From: Hyphomonadaceae bacterium
Lineage (GTDB): Bacteria > Pseudomonadota > Alphaproteobacteria > Caulobacterales > Hyphomonadaceae
Reading direction: 5' to 3'
Assembly: GCA_022844345.1 (NCBI GenBank)
Contig: JALHLU010000003.1
Location: 124,001 to 188,000 of the forward strand
Length of the DNA: 64,000 bases
The translations under genes were made by a program, and so were the position numbers. Numbering within the stretch: the stretch's first letter is position 1; each line of letters starts with the position of its first letter. This document shows, one piece after another, positions 1 to 8,653 of this stretch. The notes beneath the pieces are model-generated. The model made no database searches and had not been told where the DNA came from. It was given only the letters and a program-made list of their open reading frames with translations.

Positions 1-827
1 AGCTCAGCGCCGCTCTTCAGCGTCATGCGCTTGCAGCCTTCGACCACATGCGCGTTGGTGACAAGGTAGCCCCCGTCGGCCACATACCAGCCCGTGCCGG
101 TGCCAGCGAGTTCCAGCTTTGGCGCGCGCGCAGCTGGCGCGCCTTTCGAGCCGGCGCTTGCGGACTTGGCGGACTTGGACTTCTTCGATCCGCCCGACGG
201 AGCCGCTGCGTCGGCGGTGCTCATACCGTCTTCGAGCACCCAGTCGAGGATCGCGTCCACCGTCAGAATGGCCGACTCAATCACCAGCAGCGAATTGTCG
301 AGCACATCGTTGTCGTTGGGCACGCCGGCGGCGATGAGCGAACGATTGATGCGCTTCTGGAACCGCCTGTCCGCCAGCCAGTCGGGCGAGCGGAACACGG
401 CCATGTCTTCTTCATCGAGAAGGTCGAGCACATCGAAGATGGCCTGGATGCCTTCCTGCGACACGCCCGCATCGGCAAGGTTGGCCGTGACGACGTCCAT
501 AACCGAGCCATGAATGCCGATGACGGCGGCGTACTCGCGCATCGTCTCGTTCCACGGATAGGCGTCCATACATTCTTCTATGGCGCCGGACAGGATGGCG
601 TCGGCGGATTCGATCGCCGCCTCGGTGGCGTCCGGATCAACGAAGACGCCGGCGATCTCGTAAGTATCCCCAGTCTGGGAAAGGAGATCGTAGACACAGT
701 ATATCTCTGCTTCCTGTTCCGGGCCCACCAGGCCATCAAGGCCATCCTGCGCGGCGGCCGGCATCGCCGGAATGACCAGTGCGGCGATCGCGGCCCCAAC
801 CAGTCCCGAAAAATTGCGGTTTCCCAT
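1..827 (-). CDS. Secreted trypsin-like serine protease, N-terminal part (cut by window edge)
   Basis: The reverse frame is open from an ATG at 825-827 to the window edge (275 codons), so the ORF track omits it. Residues 1-26 are a signal peptide ending AMPAAAQ. The next ~170 residues are an acidic, mostly helical-looking region that I do not recognise. A Ser/Lys/Ala linker follows, then the start of a trypsin-like fold: GTGWYVADGGYLVTNAHVV. The His of NAHVV fits the catalytic His of S1-type periplasmic proteases (family knowledge). The Asp and Ser of the triad would lie beyond the edge, so activity cannot be judged. The overlapping plus-strand ORFs are shadows. Confidence 0.75.
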   Translation of the reverse strand, partial: MGNRNFSGLVGAAIAALVIPAMPAAAQDGLDGLVGPEQEAEIYCVYDLLSQTGDTYEIAGVFVDPDATEAAIESADAILSGAIEECMDAYPWNETMREYAAVIGIHGSVMDVVTANLADAGVSQEGIQAIFDVLDLLDEEDMAVFRSPDWLADRRFQKRINRSLIAAGVPNDNDVLDNSLLVIESAILTVDAILDWVLEDGMSTADAAAPSGGSKKSKSAKSASAGSKGAPAARAPKLELAGTGTGWYVADGGYLVTNAHVVEGCKRMTLKSGAE

Positions 828-1031
828 GTCCCCTGCTCCCGGCGACCCCCGTCGCCAATCTTTCGACGTGGACGCTACCCCTGACGCGGTGCGTTTAGAA
901 GGCGCCCTCCGCACCACGCTGCAAAAAAGATCAATTTCGCGTCAGCCCTGCGCTTGGCCTGGAGGCCAGACGCCATAATGAAGGCATGAGTGCAGGGCCA
1001 TGACGCCCCGCCGCCTCCCACGGAGATCCAG

Positions 1032-1646
1032 ATGCGTTCGATCCTGTTTGCCCTTGCCGCCACTTTTCTTTCCGCGCCCGCTCTCGCTCAGGGGACAACG
1101 CAGGCCCCCGCCGGCGAGTACGTCCTCGACCGGACGCATGCGAGCCTCGAATGGAAGGGGCTGCATAACGGCCTGGCCTGGTATTCGGCGCGCTTCACGA
1201 ATTTCGATATCAAGCTGACGTTCGACCCGGCCGACGTCACCAAGTCCAAAGTAACCGCCACGATCGATCCGAAATCGGTCGAGACGGATTTCGCCAAGAC
1301 CCGCCCGGCCAGCAGCACCGAAGACTTCAACGCCACGCTTGCCTCAGGGGAGCGCTTCTTCAACGCGGGCAAATTCCCCACCATCACCTTCGCCTCGAGC
1401 GCAATCACCAAGACGGGGGCCAACACCGGCAAGATGACGGGCAACCTCACCTTCCTTGGCGTCACCAAGCCGGTGACGCTTGATGTAACCTACATTGGAA
1501 ACCGGAATGACCCGCGCTCGCAGAAGCACAAGGTCGGCTTCCAGGCGGTGGGCACGATCAACAAGACCGCCTGGGGCATGGCGGCCGGCGGCCCGATCGC
1601 CGACAGCATCAAGATCGAGATCAACGCCGAGATGGTGCAGAAGTAG
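1032..1646 (+). CDS. YceI family periplasmic lipocalin-like protein
   Basis: The protein has 204 residues. The ORF track starts earlier, but the ATG at 1032 follows GGAGA and opens a clean signal peptide (MRSILFALAATFLSAPALAQ). The mature part carries YceI hallmarks: YVLDRTHASLEWKG near the N-terminus, FNAGKFPTITFAS, and a G.LTFLGVTKPVTLDV strand pair. YceI proteins are beta-barrels that bind polyisoprenoid or amphiphilic lipids in the periplasm. A second YceI domain is fused to cytochrome b561 1.4 kb downstream, so this locus has two YceI modules. The physiological ligand is unknown. Confidence 0.9.
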   Translation: MRSILFALAATFLSAPALAQGTTQAPAGEYVLDRTHASLEWKGLHNGLAWYSARFTNFDIKLTFDPADVTKSKVTATIDPKSVETDFAKTRPASSTEDFNATLASGERFFNAGKFPTITFASSAITKTGANTGKMTGNLTFLGVTKPVTLDVTYIGNRNDPRSQKHKVGFQAVGTINKTAWGMAAGGPIADSIKIEINAEMVQK

Positions 1647-1686
1647 GCCCGCTGGCTGAGTCTCTATATACTGGACGTGTTTGGAT

Positions 1687-1714
1687 GGCCGCAGGGAAAC
1701 CTCGCGGCCGTTTC
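1687..1714. terminator. Hairpin between convergent genes
   Basis: GGCCGC pairs with GCGGCC around an 11-base loop and is followed by GTTTCC, between the stop of the YceI gene and the end of the convergent lipoprotein gene. A weak intrinsic terminator is the simplest reading. Confidence 0.5.
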
Positions 1715-2152
1715 CTATTCAGCGGCCACGATGATGATGTCGAACGCAGGCGACAGGCGTTCACATTCGTAGAGGCGCTCGGCGTTTGCGGATCGCAGCT
1801 GTTCCTGCAATGGCTCGAGCACAGCGGGGTCTTCCATCAGGTTCAGGTTCGGGAAGCGGGACAGATACCGCATCGTGGCGGCTCTGACGGCGGGAGCGAC
1901 GGCCTCATAGGTCTTGTCCGGCGCCAATTCCTCCGCCCAGTAGACGAACATGTCGGCCCGCCGGTCATAGGTCCAACCTTCGGGCTCACCCAGCCGGTGC
2001 AGGGCCGAGAGCAGCCCAGCGCAGTCGATCGCCTGAGCATAGCCAAGGGCGCGGGGCGGCGGGTCGGTGAGGGGATCGTGTGCGCACGCCGCCAGCACGG
2101 CCATCACGAGCCCCATGCCAGCCATTTCGACGCCGCCCTTTTTTCGTGACAT
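1715..2152 (-). CDS. Hypothetical lipoprotein
   Basis: About 145 residues. I take the start at MSRKKGG; MAGMGLVM nine codons later is also possible. A short hydrophobic stretch ends in VLAACAHD, a plausible lipobox with Cys as the lipidation site. The rest is soluble, with two Cys (IDCAG and YECE) that could form a disulfide. I recognise no domain. It converges on the upstream YceI gene and is divergent from the b561-YceI fusion, with only ~40 bases between the two starts, so the divergent pair may share control (inference). Confidence 0.6.
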   Translation of the reverse strand: MSRKKGGVEMAGMGLVMAVLAACAHDPLTDPPPRALGYAQAIDCAGLLSALHRLGEPEGWTYDRRADMFVYWAEELAPDKTYEAVAPAVRAATMRYLSRFPNLNLMEDPAVLEPLQEQLRSANAERLYECERLSPAFDIIIVAAE

Positions 2153-2191
2153 ATGCAGCCCCAAGTCCCGCCCTCAAACGAGGAACCTACC

Positions 2192-3457
2192 ATGACCGAC
2201 GCCGCCACGCAGCCAGCGGGCCTTCAGCAACGTTACACTGCCGTCGCCATCGCCCTGCATTGGGCGATTGCCCTGATGATCCTGGGGCTCATCGCTGTCG
2301 GCTGGATCATGGGCGACCTCGAAGGGCCGGCTCAGTACAGTGTGGTCCAGCTGCACAAGTCGTTCGGCATCACTGTCCTGCTGCTGTCCGTGGCCCGGAT
2401 CGTGTGGCGTCTCATGAACCGCCCGCCCGCCGAGCCGCCCATGCCGAAGTGGCAGTCGTTCGTATCCCGCGCCGTCCACCTGCTCTTCTATATACTGATC
2501 ATCGCCATGCCGCTGACCGGCTGGATCATGGCGTCGGCGTCCGGCGATGCGCCGACGCGCTATTTCGGGCTTGTGGATATCCGCCTGCCCGGCATCCCCA
2601 CACTGGATGCCGCCACGCGCGAGGGACTGGAAGAAGGTTTCGAGCAGGTCCATGGCAATCTGGCCTGGGTGATGATCGGGCTGCTGGTTCTCCATGTGGC
2701 CGGCGCCGTGAAGCACCACTTCATCGACAAGGACGGCCTTCTCGCGCGCATGGCGCCGGGCGTGTTCGGCCGGACAGCAGGTCCGCCAGACGATGGGCAG
2801 GGCGCATTCTGGGCTGCGGGCGCAGCCGCGCTGGTGTTTGCAACCGTCGCCGGGCTTTCATTTGCGAGCGCGCCGCCTGTCGCGGGCCCCGCCACAACAG
2901 AGGGAGAAAGCGAAGTCGTCTCCAACGCTCCGGCATGGGGCGTGGATTATGGGAAGAGCAGGCTCGGCTTCCGCTTCACTTACATGGGCAGGCCCTATGA
3001 AGGCGCGTTCCCCGAGTGGACTGCGCGCGTGCATCTCGACACGGATGCTGAGACGAACGAGCACATCCCGGCGGACGGCTATGTGCGCGTGGCCATTCCA
3101 GTCGGAAAGATAACCACAGGCGAACCGCAGTTCGACGACAGCCTCGGCCAGGGCGACTGGTTCGATGTGGGCAAGCATCCAGAGGCCGTTTTTGAAGTGA
3201 AAGGCGGCATCTACAAGCTCACGGAGCGGACCTACGAAGCCACGGGCGTGCTGCGCATCAAGGGCGAGGACATCCCGGTGCGCCTGCCCTTCACGCTCGA
3301 TATCGACGGGACCACGGCGACGATGCACGGCGAGGTCACGCTGCGCAGGCTCGATCTCGGCATTGGCGGCGCGACGGCTGCGGAACCCGAAGGCGACGCC
3401 GAGTGGGTCGGCAATGACGTGACGGTGGTGATCGACATCATCGCCACGCGTCAGTGA
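2192..3457 (+). CDS. Cytochrome b561 - YceI fusion protein
   Basis: 421 residues, start chosen at MTDAATQ after GAGGAAC. Residues ~10-190 are a four-helix cytochrome b561 domain with His in each expected heme-ligand helix (IALHWAIAL, QLHKSFGIT, AVHLLFYIL, VLHVAGAVKHH). One more helix (~215-235) follows. Residues ~250-420 are a YceI lipocalin domain (WGVDYGKSRLGF, FDVGKHPEAVFEVKG). The layout places the YceI barrel in the periplasm, tethered to an inner-membrane quinol-type di-heme cytochrome. YceI and b561 genes are often adjacent in bacteria; here they are one polypeptide. The electron acceptor is unknown. Confidence 0.92.
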   Translation: MTDAATQPAGLQQRYTAVAIALHWAIALMILGLIAVGWIMGDLEGPAQYSVVQLHKSFGITVLLLSVARIVWRLMNRPPAEPPMPKWQSFVSRAVHLLFYILIIAMPLTGWIMASASGDAPTRYFGLVDIRLPGIPTLDAATREGLEEGFEQVHGNLAWVMIGLLVLHVAGAVKHHFIDKDGLLARMAPGVFGRTAGPPDDGQGAFWAAGAAALVFATVAGLSFASAPPVAGPATTEGESEVVSNAPAWGVDYGKSRLGFRFTYMGRPYEGAFPEWTARVHLDTDAETNEHIPADGYVRVAIPVGKITTGEPQFDDSLGQGDWFDVGKHPEAVFEVKGGIYKLTERTYEATGVLRIKGEDIPVRLPFTLDIDGTTATMHGEVTLRRLDLGIGGATAAEPEGDAEWVGNDVTVVIDIIATRQ

Positions 3458-3702
3458 GCCGTGAGGACCGCGATGAGCGCGCGCGATTCTACTCGGCGAG
3501 GCGCCTTCGACGCGCGCTGCGAGTCGAAATCGGCGCCTGATGCGACCCGCGCGGAGCAAAAAACTGTGACTCTGGGGGCACAGTTCGGAATCGAAATTGG
3601 CCTCGTCGAGACAGGCATGCGAGCGCGCGCGAAGCATCATCGCGAGTCCTTCGAGCGCCTTCGCGGGCGCCGCAATGAGGCGCCCAACGACCGCGTGCGA
3701 AC

Positions 3703-4707
3703 ATGAAAGACGATTCAGAATTGGCGCCTCGCGCGCTCGCGCCGATCATCGGCACGACACCTGGCGAGCTCGCGCGAGCAGCCTCCGTCATCCTCGCCGG
3801 CGGCCTCGTCGCGGTGCCCACCGAGACGGTCTACGGGCTCGCCGCAGACGCCACAAACGGCGCCGCCGTCGCATCGATTTACACAGCCAAGGGCCGGCCC
3901 TCTTTCAACCCTCTCATCTGCCATGTCGCGGACCTTGCGATGGCCGAAGCCTTCGCCGAGTTCAGCCCGCTTGCGCGACGCCTCGCAGAGCGCTTCTGGC
4001 CTGGACCGCTGACACTCGTGCTGCCGCGCCGGGCATCATGTCCGGTCTCCGAGCTTGCGACGGCAGGTCTTCCCTCGATCGCGCTGCGCTCTCCAAAACA
4101 CGAAGCAACTCTGGGGCTTATTCGTCTGGTTGGCCGCCCGATCGCGGCGCCGTCGGCTAATCCTTCAGAGCAGTTGAGCCCCACGACAGCCGCGCATGTC
4201 GCCGCCGGTTTGGGGCGCAGGATCGATCTCATCATCGATGGCGGCGCGTGTCCTGCCGGCGTTGAATCGACCATCATCGCGCCCGGCGAAGACGCCGCCG
4301 TGATGCTTCGACCGGGCGCTCTCGCGCGCGCGGAGATCGAGTTGCTCACAGGCCCGCTAGGGGCTCCGGAGGCAGCTTCAGGCATCCTCGCGCCGGGCAT
4401 GTTGAAGCGTCACTACGCGCCGCGCGCGCACCTCCGACTCGACGCGACCAGCGTGTCCGGTGGCGAGGCCTTCCTCGCCTTCGGGGCGCCGCCCGAAGGC
4501 GTCGCGCCGTCTCTCAACCTGTCGCCGCGCGGCGACCTCGCGGAGGCCGCCGCGAACCTCTTCGCGATGCTGCGAGCGCTTGATGAGAGCCATGACTCGA
4601 TCGCCGTGGCGCCGATTCCGGAGAGCGGACTCGGCGAAGCAATCAACGATCGCTTGCGCAGGGGTGCTGCACTCTCGCTTCAAGATGGTGTAAGACAGAT
4701 TCGTTGA
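3703..4707 (+). CDS. sua5: L-threonylcarbamoyladenylate synthase (Sua5/YrdC/TsaC family)
   Basis: 334 residues, the length of the long Sua5 form rather than short TsaC. The N-terminal YrdC domain (to ~210) shows VPTETVYGLAADA, KGRPSFNPL, SANPSEQLSPT and GVESTI. A linker with GMLKRHYAPRA leads to the C-terminal Sua5 domain (~245-330). The enzyme makes threonylcarbamoyl-AMP from Thr, bicarbonate and ATP for the t6A37 modification of ANN-decoding tRNAs in the cytoplasm. Upstream is a 245-base gap (3458-3702) in which I see no gene or motif. Gene and gap are unusually rich in CGCGC words compared with their neighbours. Confidence 0.95.
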   Translation: MKDDSELAPRALAPIIGTTPGELARAASVILAGGLVAVPTETVYGLAADATNGAAVASIYTAKGRPSFNPLICHVADLAMAEAFAEFSPLARRLAERFWPGPLTLVLPRRASCPVSELATAGLPSIALRSPKHEATLGLIRLVGRPIAAPSANPSEQLSPTTAAHVAAGLGRRIDLIIDGGACPAGVESTIIAPGEDAAVMLRPGALARAEIELLTGPLGAPEAASGILAPGMLKRHYAPRAHLRLDATSVSGGEAFLAFGAPPEGVAPSLNLSPRGDLAEAAANLFAMLRALDESHDSIAVAPIPESGLGEAINDRLRRGAALSLQDGVRQIR

Positions 4708-4800
4708 GTCGGAATTTTCCGATCGGAGAGCGGCTCAACTTAATTGGATGCAGGTTCGCTAGCGGGCCTCATCTGAAGGGACCACTCAAGGAGACTTAGA

Positions 4801-4884
4801 ATGGCCACTGCCAAAAAAGCTGCGAAGAAGCCGGCGAAAGCCGCCGCCAAAAAACCGGCGAAAGCTGCTAAGAAGAAGAAGTAG
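4801..4884 (+). CDS. 27-residue Lys/Ala/Pro-rich microprotein (histone H1 tail-like)
   Basis: Too short for the ORF track. ATG at 4801 follows AAGGAGAC at ideal spacing. The product begins MATAKKAAKKPAKAAAKKP and ends KKKK before TAG. It consists only of Met, Ala, Thr, Lys and Pro, with repeated KKPAKAA units. It has no hydrophobic segment, so it is a strongly basic, disordered peptide. Similar tracts form the tails of bacterial H1-like and some HU-type DNA-binding proteins (family knowledge). Here the tail stands alone. DNA or RNA binding is inferred from charge only. Confidence 0.65.
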   Translation: MATAKKAAKKPAKAAAKKPAKAAKKKK

Positions 4885-4972
4885 TAGCTAAGCTCTTCGC
4901 ATTGGGCAGCCAGTCCTTGGCTTGCGCCTCGATCTACTGAGGCCGCCCAATTCCCAGAGACTAGTGTATTCC

Positions 4973-5004
4973 TCATGCCCGTCCGGTCACCCGGGCGGGC
5001 ATGA
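4973..5004. terminator. Strong hairpin after the microprotein
   Basis: TCATGCCCGTCCGG pairs with CCGGGCGGGCATGA around a tiny loop, with one G-T wobble and no T run. It lies between the microprotein and the convergent GGDEF-EAL gene and could stop or stabilise either transcript. Nothing else was recognised in 4885-5130. Confidence 0.5.
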
Positions 5005-5130
5005 ACACGTTTGGGGCCAGGCTCATCCCGCCCGGAAGCCACAGAAGGCCCAAATTCAAAGGCTTTTCCGCATTCGGGCGTTTCAGCAGCCAGACGGCTC
5101 AGCACTCAGGCGCTTCAGCCTGGCGGCGCT

Positions 5131-7443
5131 TCAGCTGCCCCGGCCTCCTGCACGGCGGCGCAGCGAGAGAATGTTGGAGCCAAGCCGGGCCGGCACGTCC
5201 TTCTTCTCCAGTTCAGAGGCGGGAATCGGGCGGCTGTAGAGGAAGCCCTGCACCTCGGTGCACCCGAGGCCCGCCAGTATCGCGGCCTGCTGCTCGTTCT
5301 CGACGCCCTCGGCCGTGACCCGCATGCCCAGATCCTTGGCCAGCGAGATGATGGCCCGCACGATCGCCTGGTTCTCGACGCTCGAATCAATATCCCGCAC
5401 GAATCGCTGGTCGATCTTGATCTTGTCGAAGGGGAAGGCCCGCAGGTAGCTCAGCGAGGAGTAGCCGGTGCCGAAATCGTCGAGCGCGATCTTCACGCCG
5501 AGTTCCCGCAGGGCATGAAGCGTGCGGATGTTGTGCTCCGTCTCGTCCATCAGGACGCTTTCGACGATTTCAATCTCCAGGCGGCTGGGATCGAGTTGGG
5601 ACGCCGCCAGCGCCCCGATCACGGTCGCCACCAGCGACGGGTTCTTCATCTGGGCCGGCGACAGGTTGACGGCGACCGGCACGTCCTCACGCCAGTGGGC
5701 GGCCTCTTCGATGGCCTTGCGGATCACCCACTCCCCCAGAGGGACGATGATTCCGGTCTCTTCGGCGCAGGAAATGAAGAGGCCCGGGGAAACCAGGCCA
5801 TGGCCCGGCCGGTTCCAGCGCAGCAGCGTCTCATAACCCGAAACCTTGCGGGTGCGGGTGTTCACCAGCGGCTGGAAGTAGACGTCCATCGTCTCGGCCG
5901 CGAGGGCATTGCGAAGGTCAGTCTCAAGGTCAGCGCGGACGCGGGCGGTTTCTTCCATTCCGGGCTCGAAGAAACGAACGCAGCCGCGCCCCTGCGCCTT
6001 GGCGCGATAGAGCGCAAGCTCCGCATTCTTCATGAGAATGGCGGGATCGGTGCCGTTTTCGGGGGCCATGGCGACGCCGACGCTGCCGCCGGCCAGGATC
6101 TCACGGCCATTCAGAAGCACCGGCGCCAGCAAGGCGTCGACAATGTGGTCAGCCGCCTCGCCGGCCTCTTCGGATGTGAGGTCGCGCTGCAGAACCGCGA
6201 ATTCATCGCCGCCAAGGCGCGCCAGGAAGGCCTCGGGGCCCACACAGTCGCGCAGGCGCTGGGACACAACCTTCAGGAAGGCGTCGCCAGCCGGGTGGCC
6301 CTGCGTGTCGTTGAGTGTCTTGAAGTTATCGAGATCGATGACAAACAGCGCGAAGGCTTCGTCGCGGGATTCCGCCGCCTCCTGCGCGATTTCGAGCTGG
6401 CGAACCAGCATTGCCCGGTTGGGAAGGTCTGTCAGGCTGTCATACTCGGTCGCATAGACGATGAGCGCCTCGGTGTCGCGCGAGCGCGTGATATCGGAGC
6501 AGACGCCGCGCCAGCCGCCATCGGCCGCGGGCTGGCCGCTGATCGACCACCAGCCTTCGCGCGCGCCGATCGATACGCGCAGCACTTCATCGCGAAATGG
6601 CTTGCGCTGTTTGAGCAGGATTTCGAGCGTCTGGGCTGATTCGGGGGCGAAGAGGGCCAACAGGCTGCCGCCCTGGAGGATTTCGGCCGGAAGCCCCGCC
6701 GCATCAACAAATCGCGGCGATGCCGGGCCAAGCCGGTTGTGCGCGTCCACGCGCCAGAGCCAGTCGGCCGAATGGGCCTCGAAATCACTGAGCAGGAGGC
6801 TCATCGTCTCCTTGGCTTCTTTCAGGTCGGCCGCATCGATCATCCGCCGGACATCATTGGCGTGTGTCGCCGCTGAGAAGCGCTGAAGGGCGGTGATGCC
6901 GCCGGCCAGCAACAGCGCCGCGTTGGCGGCCCACTGGTGATCGCCCAAGAGCAGGCCCAGACAGGCGCCGAGACCAACGAGCAGCGAATAGCCCAGCGAT
7001 GCCGCAGGGAAGCCCGAGTGAAGCAGAGCGCCGACACAGAGGATGGCAGCCGTCAGGATACCGAGAAGCATATGGTGCTCAGGGCCGCTGGACGCCACGA
7101 GAGCTGCGATGATCGCGCCCCAGAGAGCGCCGCTGAACAGCGTGTAGCGAACGATGCGGCGATCCTCTGCCTTTCCATCGCCCGGTTCGGTGGGGCGGCG
7201 GGCTTCGCGAACGCGGATGAAAACGAGAACCGAACTGGCGTAGCACCACACGAAAACCAGCGGCATGGCGGCTTCCGACCAGAAGGCGAAGGTCAGCACG
7301 ACGGCCGTTAGAAGCGAATGGATGGCGGCGAGCGGCGCGAGCGCATGGAAGTTACGGCGGCGGGCTTCAGCTATCGCGTTCCGATGAACCGGCGGGATAT
7401 CCACCTTGCCCAGAAAGAGGGTCTCGAAATTCGGACCAGACAT
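5131..7443 (-). CDS. Membrane-bound GGDEF-EAL c-di-GMP signalling protein
   Basis: 770 residues from the ATG at 7443; the track's earlier start is a TTG. Residues ~25-190 hold several hydrophobic helices, followed by a PAS-like region (~215-320) and a GGDEF domain (~330-490) with intact RLGGDEFAVL. The residues where an RxxD inhibitory site would lie are GPEA, so product inhibition is probably absent. The EAL domain (~505-755) keeps YETLLRW (a Thr variant of EAL), AVNLSP, DDFGTGYSSL, DKIKIDQRF and AEGVENEQQ, so phosphodiesterase activity is likely. Whether synthesis or hydrolysis dominates cannot be read from sequence. Confidence 0.95.
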   Translation of the reverse strand: MSGPNFETLFLGKVDIPPVHRNAIAEARRRNFHALAPLAAIHSLLTAVVLTFAFWSEAAMPLVFVWCYASSVLVFIRVREARRPTEPGDGKAEDRRIVRYTLFSGALWGAIIAALVASSGPEHHMLLGILTAAILCVGALLHSGFPAASLGYSLLVGLGACLGLLLGDHQWAANAALLLAGGITALQRFSAATHANDVRRMIDAADLKEAKETMSLLLSDFEAHSADWLWRVDAHNRLGPASPRFVDAAGLPAEILQGGSLLALFAPESAQTLEILLKQRKPFRDEVLRVSIGAREGWWSISGQPAADGGWRGVCSDITRSRDTEALIVYATEYDSLTDLPNRAMLVRQLEIAQEAAESRDEAFALFVIDLDNFKTLNDTQGHPAGDAFLKVVSQRLRDCVGPEAFLARLGGDEFAVLQRDLTSEEAGEAADHIVDALLAPVLLNGREILAGGSVGVAMAPENGTDPAILMKNAELALYRAKAQGRGCVRFFEPGMEETARVRADLETDLRNALAAETMDVYFQPLVNTRTRKVSGYETLLRWNRPGHGLVSPGLFISCAEETGIIVPLGEWVIRKAIEEAAHWREDVPVAVNLSPAQMKNPSLVATVIGALAASQLDPSRLEIEIVESVLMDETEHNIRTLHALRELGVKIALDDFGTGYSSLSYLRAFPFDKIKIDQRFVRDIDSSVENQAIVRAIISLAKDLGMRVTAEGVENEQQAAILAGLGCTEVQGFLYSRPIPASELEKKDVPARLGSNILSLRRRAGGRGS

Positions 7444-7579
7444 TCGGGTCGTCCCCACCAATCGACCCCGGACGGAGCCGGGCGCATCTCAGCAAACTGC
7501 CGGAACAGGGTCGATTTCTGGTCAAACCGGTCGATGAAATTTCATCGATCTGGCGCGAAAGCGGGGGAAGTCTGGTGAT

Positions 7580-8596
7580 TCAAGAGAGAGCGGCGGCCAG
7601 CGCCGCGATGTCATCCGGGCTTGTCGCCCACGAACAGACGAAGCGGAAGGAGCCATCCGGCCAGGCATAGAAACCGGCGCCAGCGCCCTTGAGCTTTGCT
7701 GCCGTGTCCGCCGGCAGCCGCACGAACACCTCGTTGCCGTCGACCGGGTGGGTCAGCTCCGCGCCGTGTTTCTGGAGGAGCGCCGCCACATCCTGCGCTG
7801 AACGGTTTGCGCGGCCGGCAAGCTCGAGCCACAGACCACCCTTGAGGTAGGCGCACATCTGTGCGGCGAGGAACCGCATCTTGGGCGGCATGTGCCCTGC
7901 CCGTTTGGCGCGTGCACGCAGGTCGGCCAGGCGCTGGCGGGCAGAGCCGAACAGCAGGATTGCCTCGCAGCCCAGCGCGCCATTCTTGGTTGCGCCGAAA
8001 CTCATGACGTCGACGCCCGAGCGCCAGCTGAGCTCGGCGGGGGTTGCGCCGGTGGAGACGAGGGCGTTGGCAAAGCGCGCGCCGTCGAGGTGGACAGCAA
8101 GGGCGGCCTCGTGCGCGAGCCCGGCCCGCTCTGCGATCTCGAACGGCCGGTAGGCTGCCCCGCATTCGGTGAGATTAGACAGCGAGAGGACGTGCGCAGG
8201 CGACTCGTGCACGTTGTCCGGCTGGTTCGCCGCGATACGCGTGCGCAGTGCGGCAAGGTCGATCCGCGCGTGCAGGCCGGGGAGAAGCGACAACTTGGCC
8301 CCGCCCGTGAAGAATTCCGGCGCGCCGCGCTCGTCACGCTCGATATGCGCTTCTTCGTGGCACAGGACCGACCCGTGCGGCGGGCAGAGCGTAGCGAGCG
8401 CCAGGGCGTTCGCAGCTGTCCCAGAGGAAACCAGCCAGATGTCGAGATCGGTTTCGAATACCCTGGACAGAGCCTCGCGTGCGCGCTCGATCCAGGCGTC
8501 CGATCCATAGCTTGGCGCCGCGCCCACATTGGCGTCGGCGAGCGCCTGCAGGATGGCGGGGTGCGCCGGCGCGGCGGTGTCGGACATGAAGTTCAT
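7580..8596 (-). CDS. Low-specificity L-threonine aldolase family (PLP-dependent)
   Basis: 338 residues. The ATG at 8596 is preceded by GGGAGA, so it is preferred to the track start. It opens with MNFMSDTAAPAHP, typical of the family. YGSD, the cofactor region SSGTAANALAL and HLDGARFANAL are recognisable, and SFGATKNGALGCEA carries the Lys expected to bind pyridoxal phosphate. The enzyme cleaves threonine or allo-threonine to glycine and acetaldehyde; related beta-hydroxy amino acids are possible substrates. It is divergent from the glycosyltransferase gene. The glycine it yields would feed the gcv operon 29 kb away, a metabolic link only. Confidence 0.9.
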   Translation of the reverse strand: MNFMSDTAAPAHPAILQALADANVGAAPSYGSDAWIERAREALSRVFETDLDIWLVSSGTAANALALATLCPPHGSVLCHEEAHIERDERGAPEFFTGGAKLSLLPGLHARIDLAALRTRIAANQPDNVHESPAHVLSLSNLTECGAAYRPFEIAERAGLAHEAALAVHLDGARFANALVSTGATPAELSWRSGVDVMSFGATKNGALGCEAILLFGSARQRLADLRARAKRAGHMPPKMRFLAAQMCAYLKGGLWLELAGRANRSAQDVAALLQKHGAELTHPVDGNEVFVRLPADTAAKLKGAGAGFYAWPDGSFRFVCSWATSPDDIAALAAALS

Positions 8597-8653
8597 CGCA
8601 CTATCTCCCGTCTGGTTCGCCAAGCCGCGCCCGCAACTGGGGCAAGCATCGAC

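Noticed and set aside
5011-6639. 542-residue plus-strand ORF
   Set aside because: Antisense to the GGDEF-EAL gene, whose catalytic motifs are intact on the other strand.
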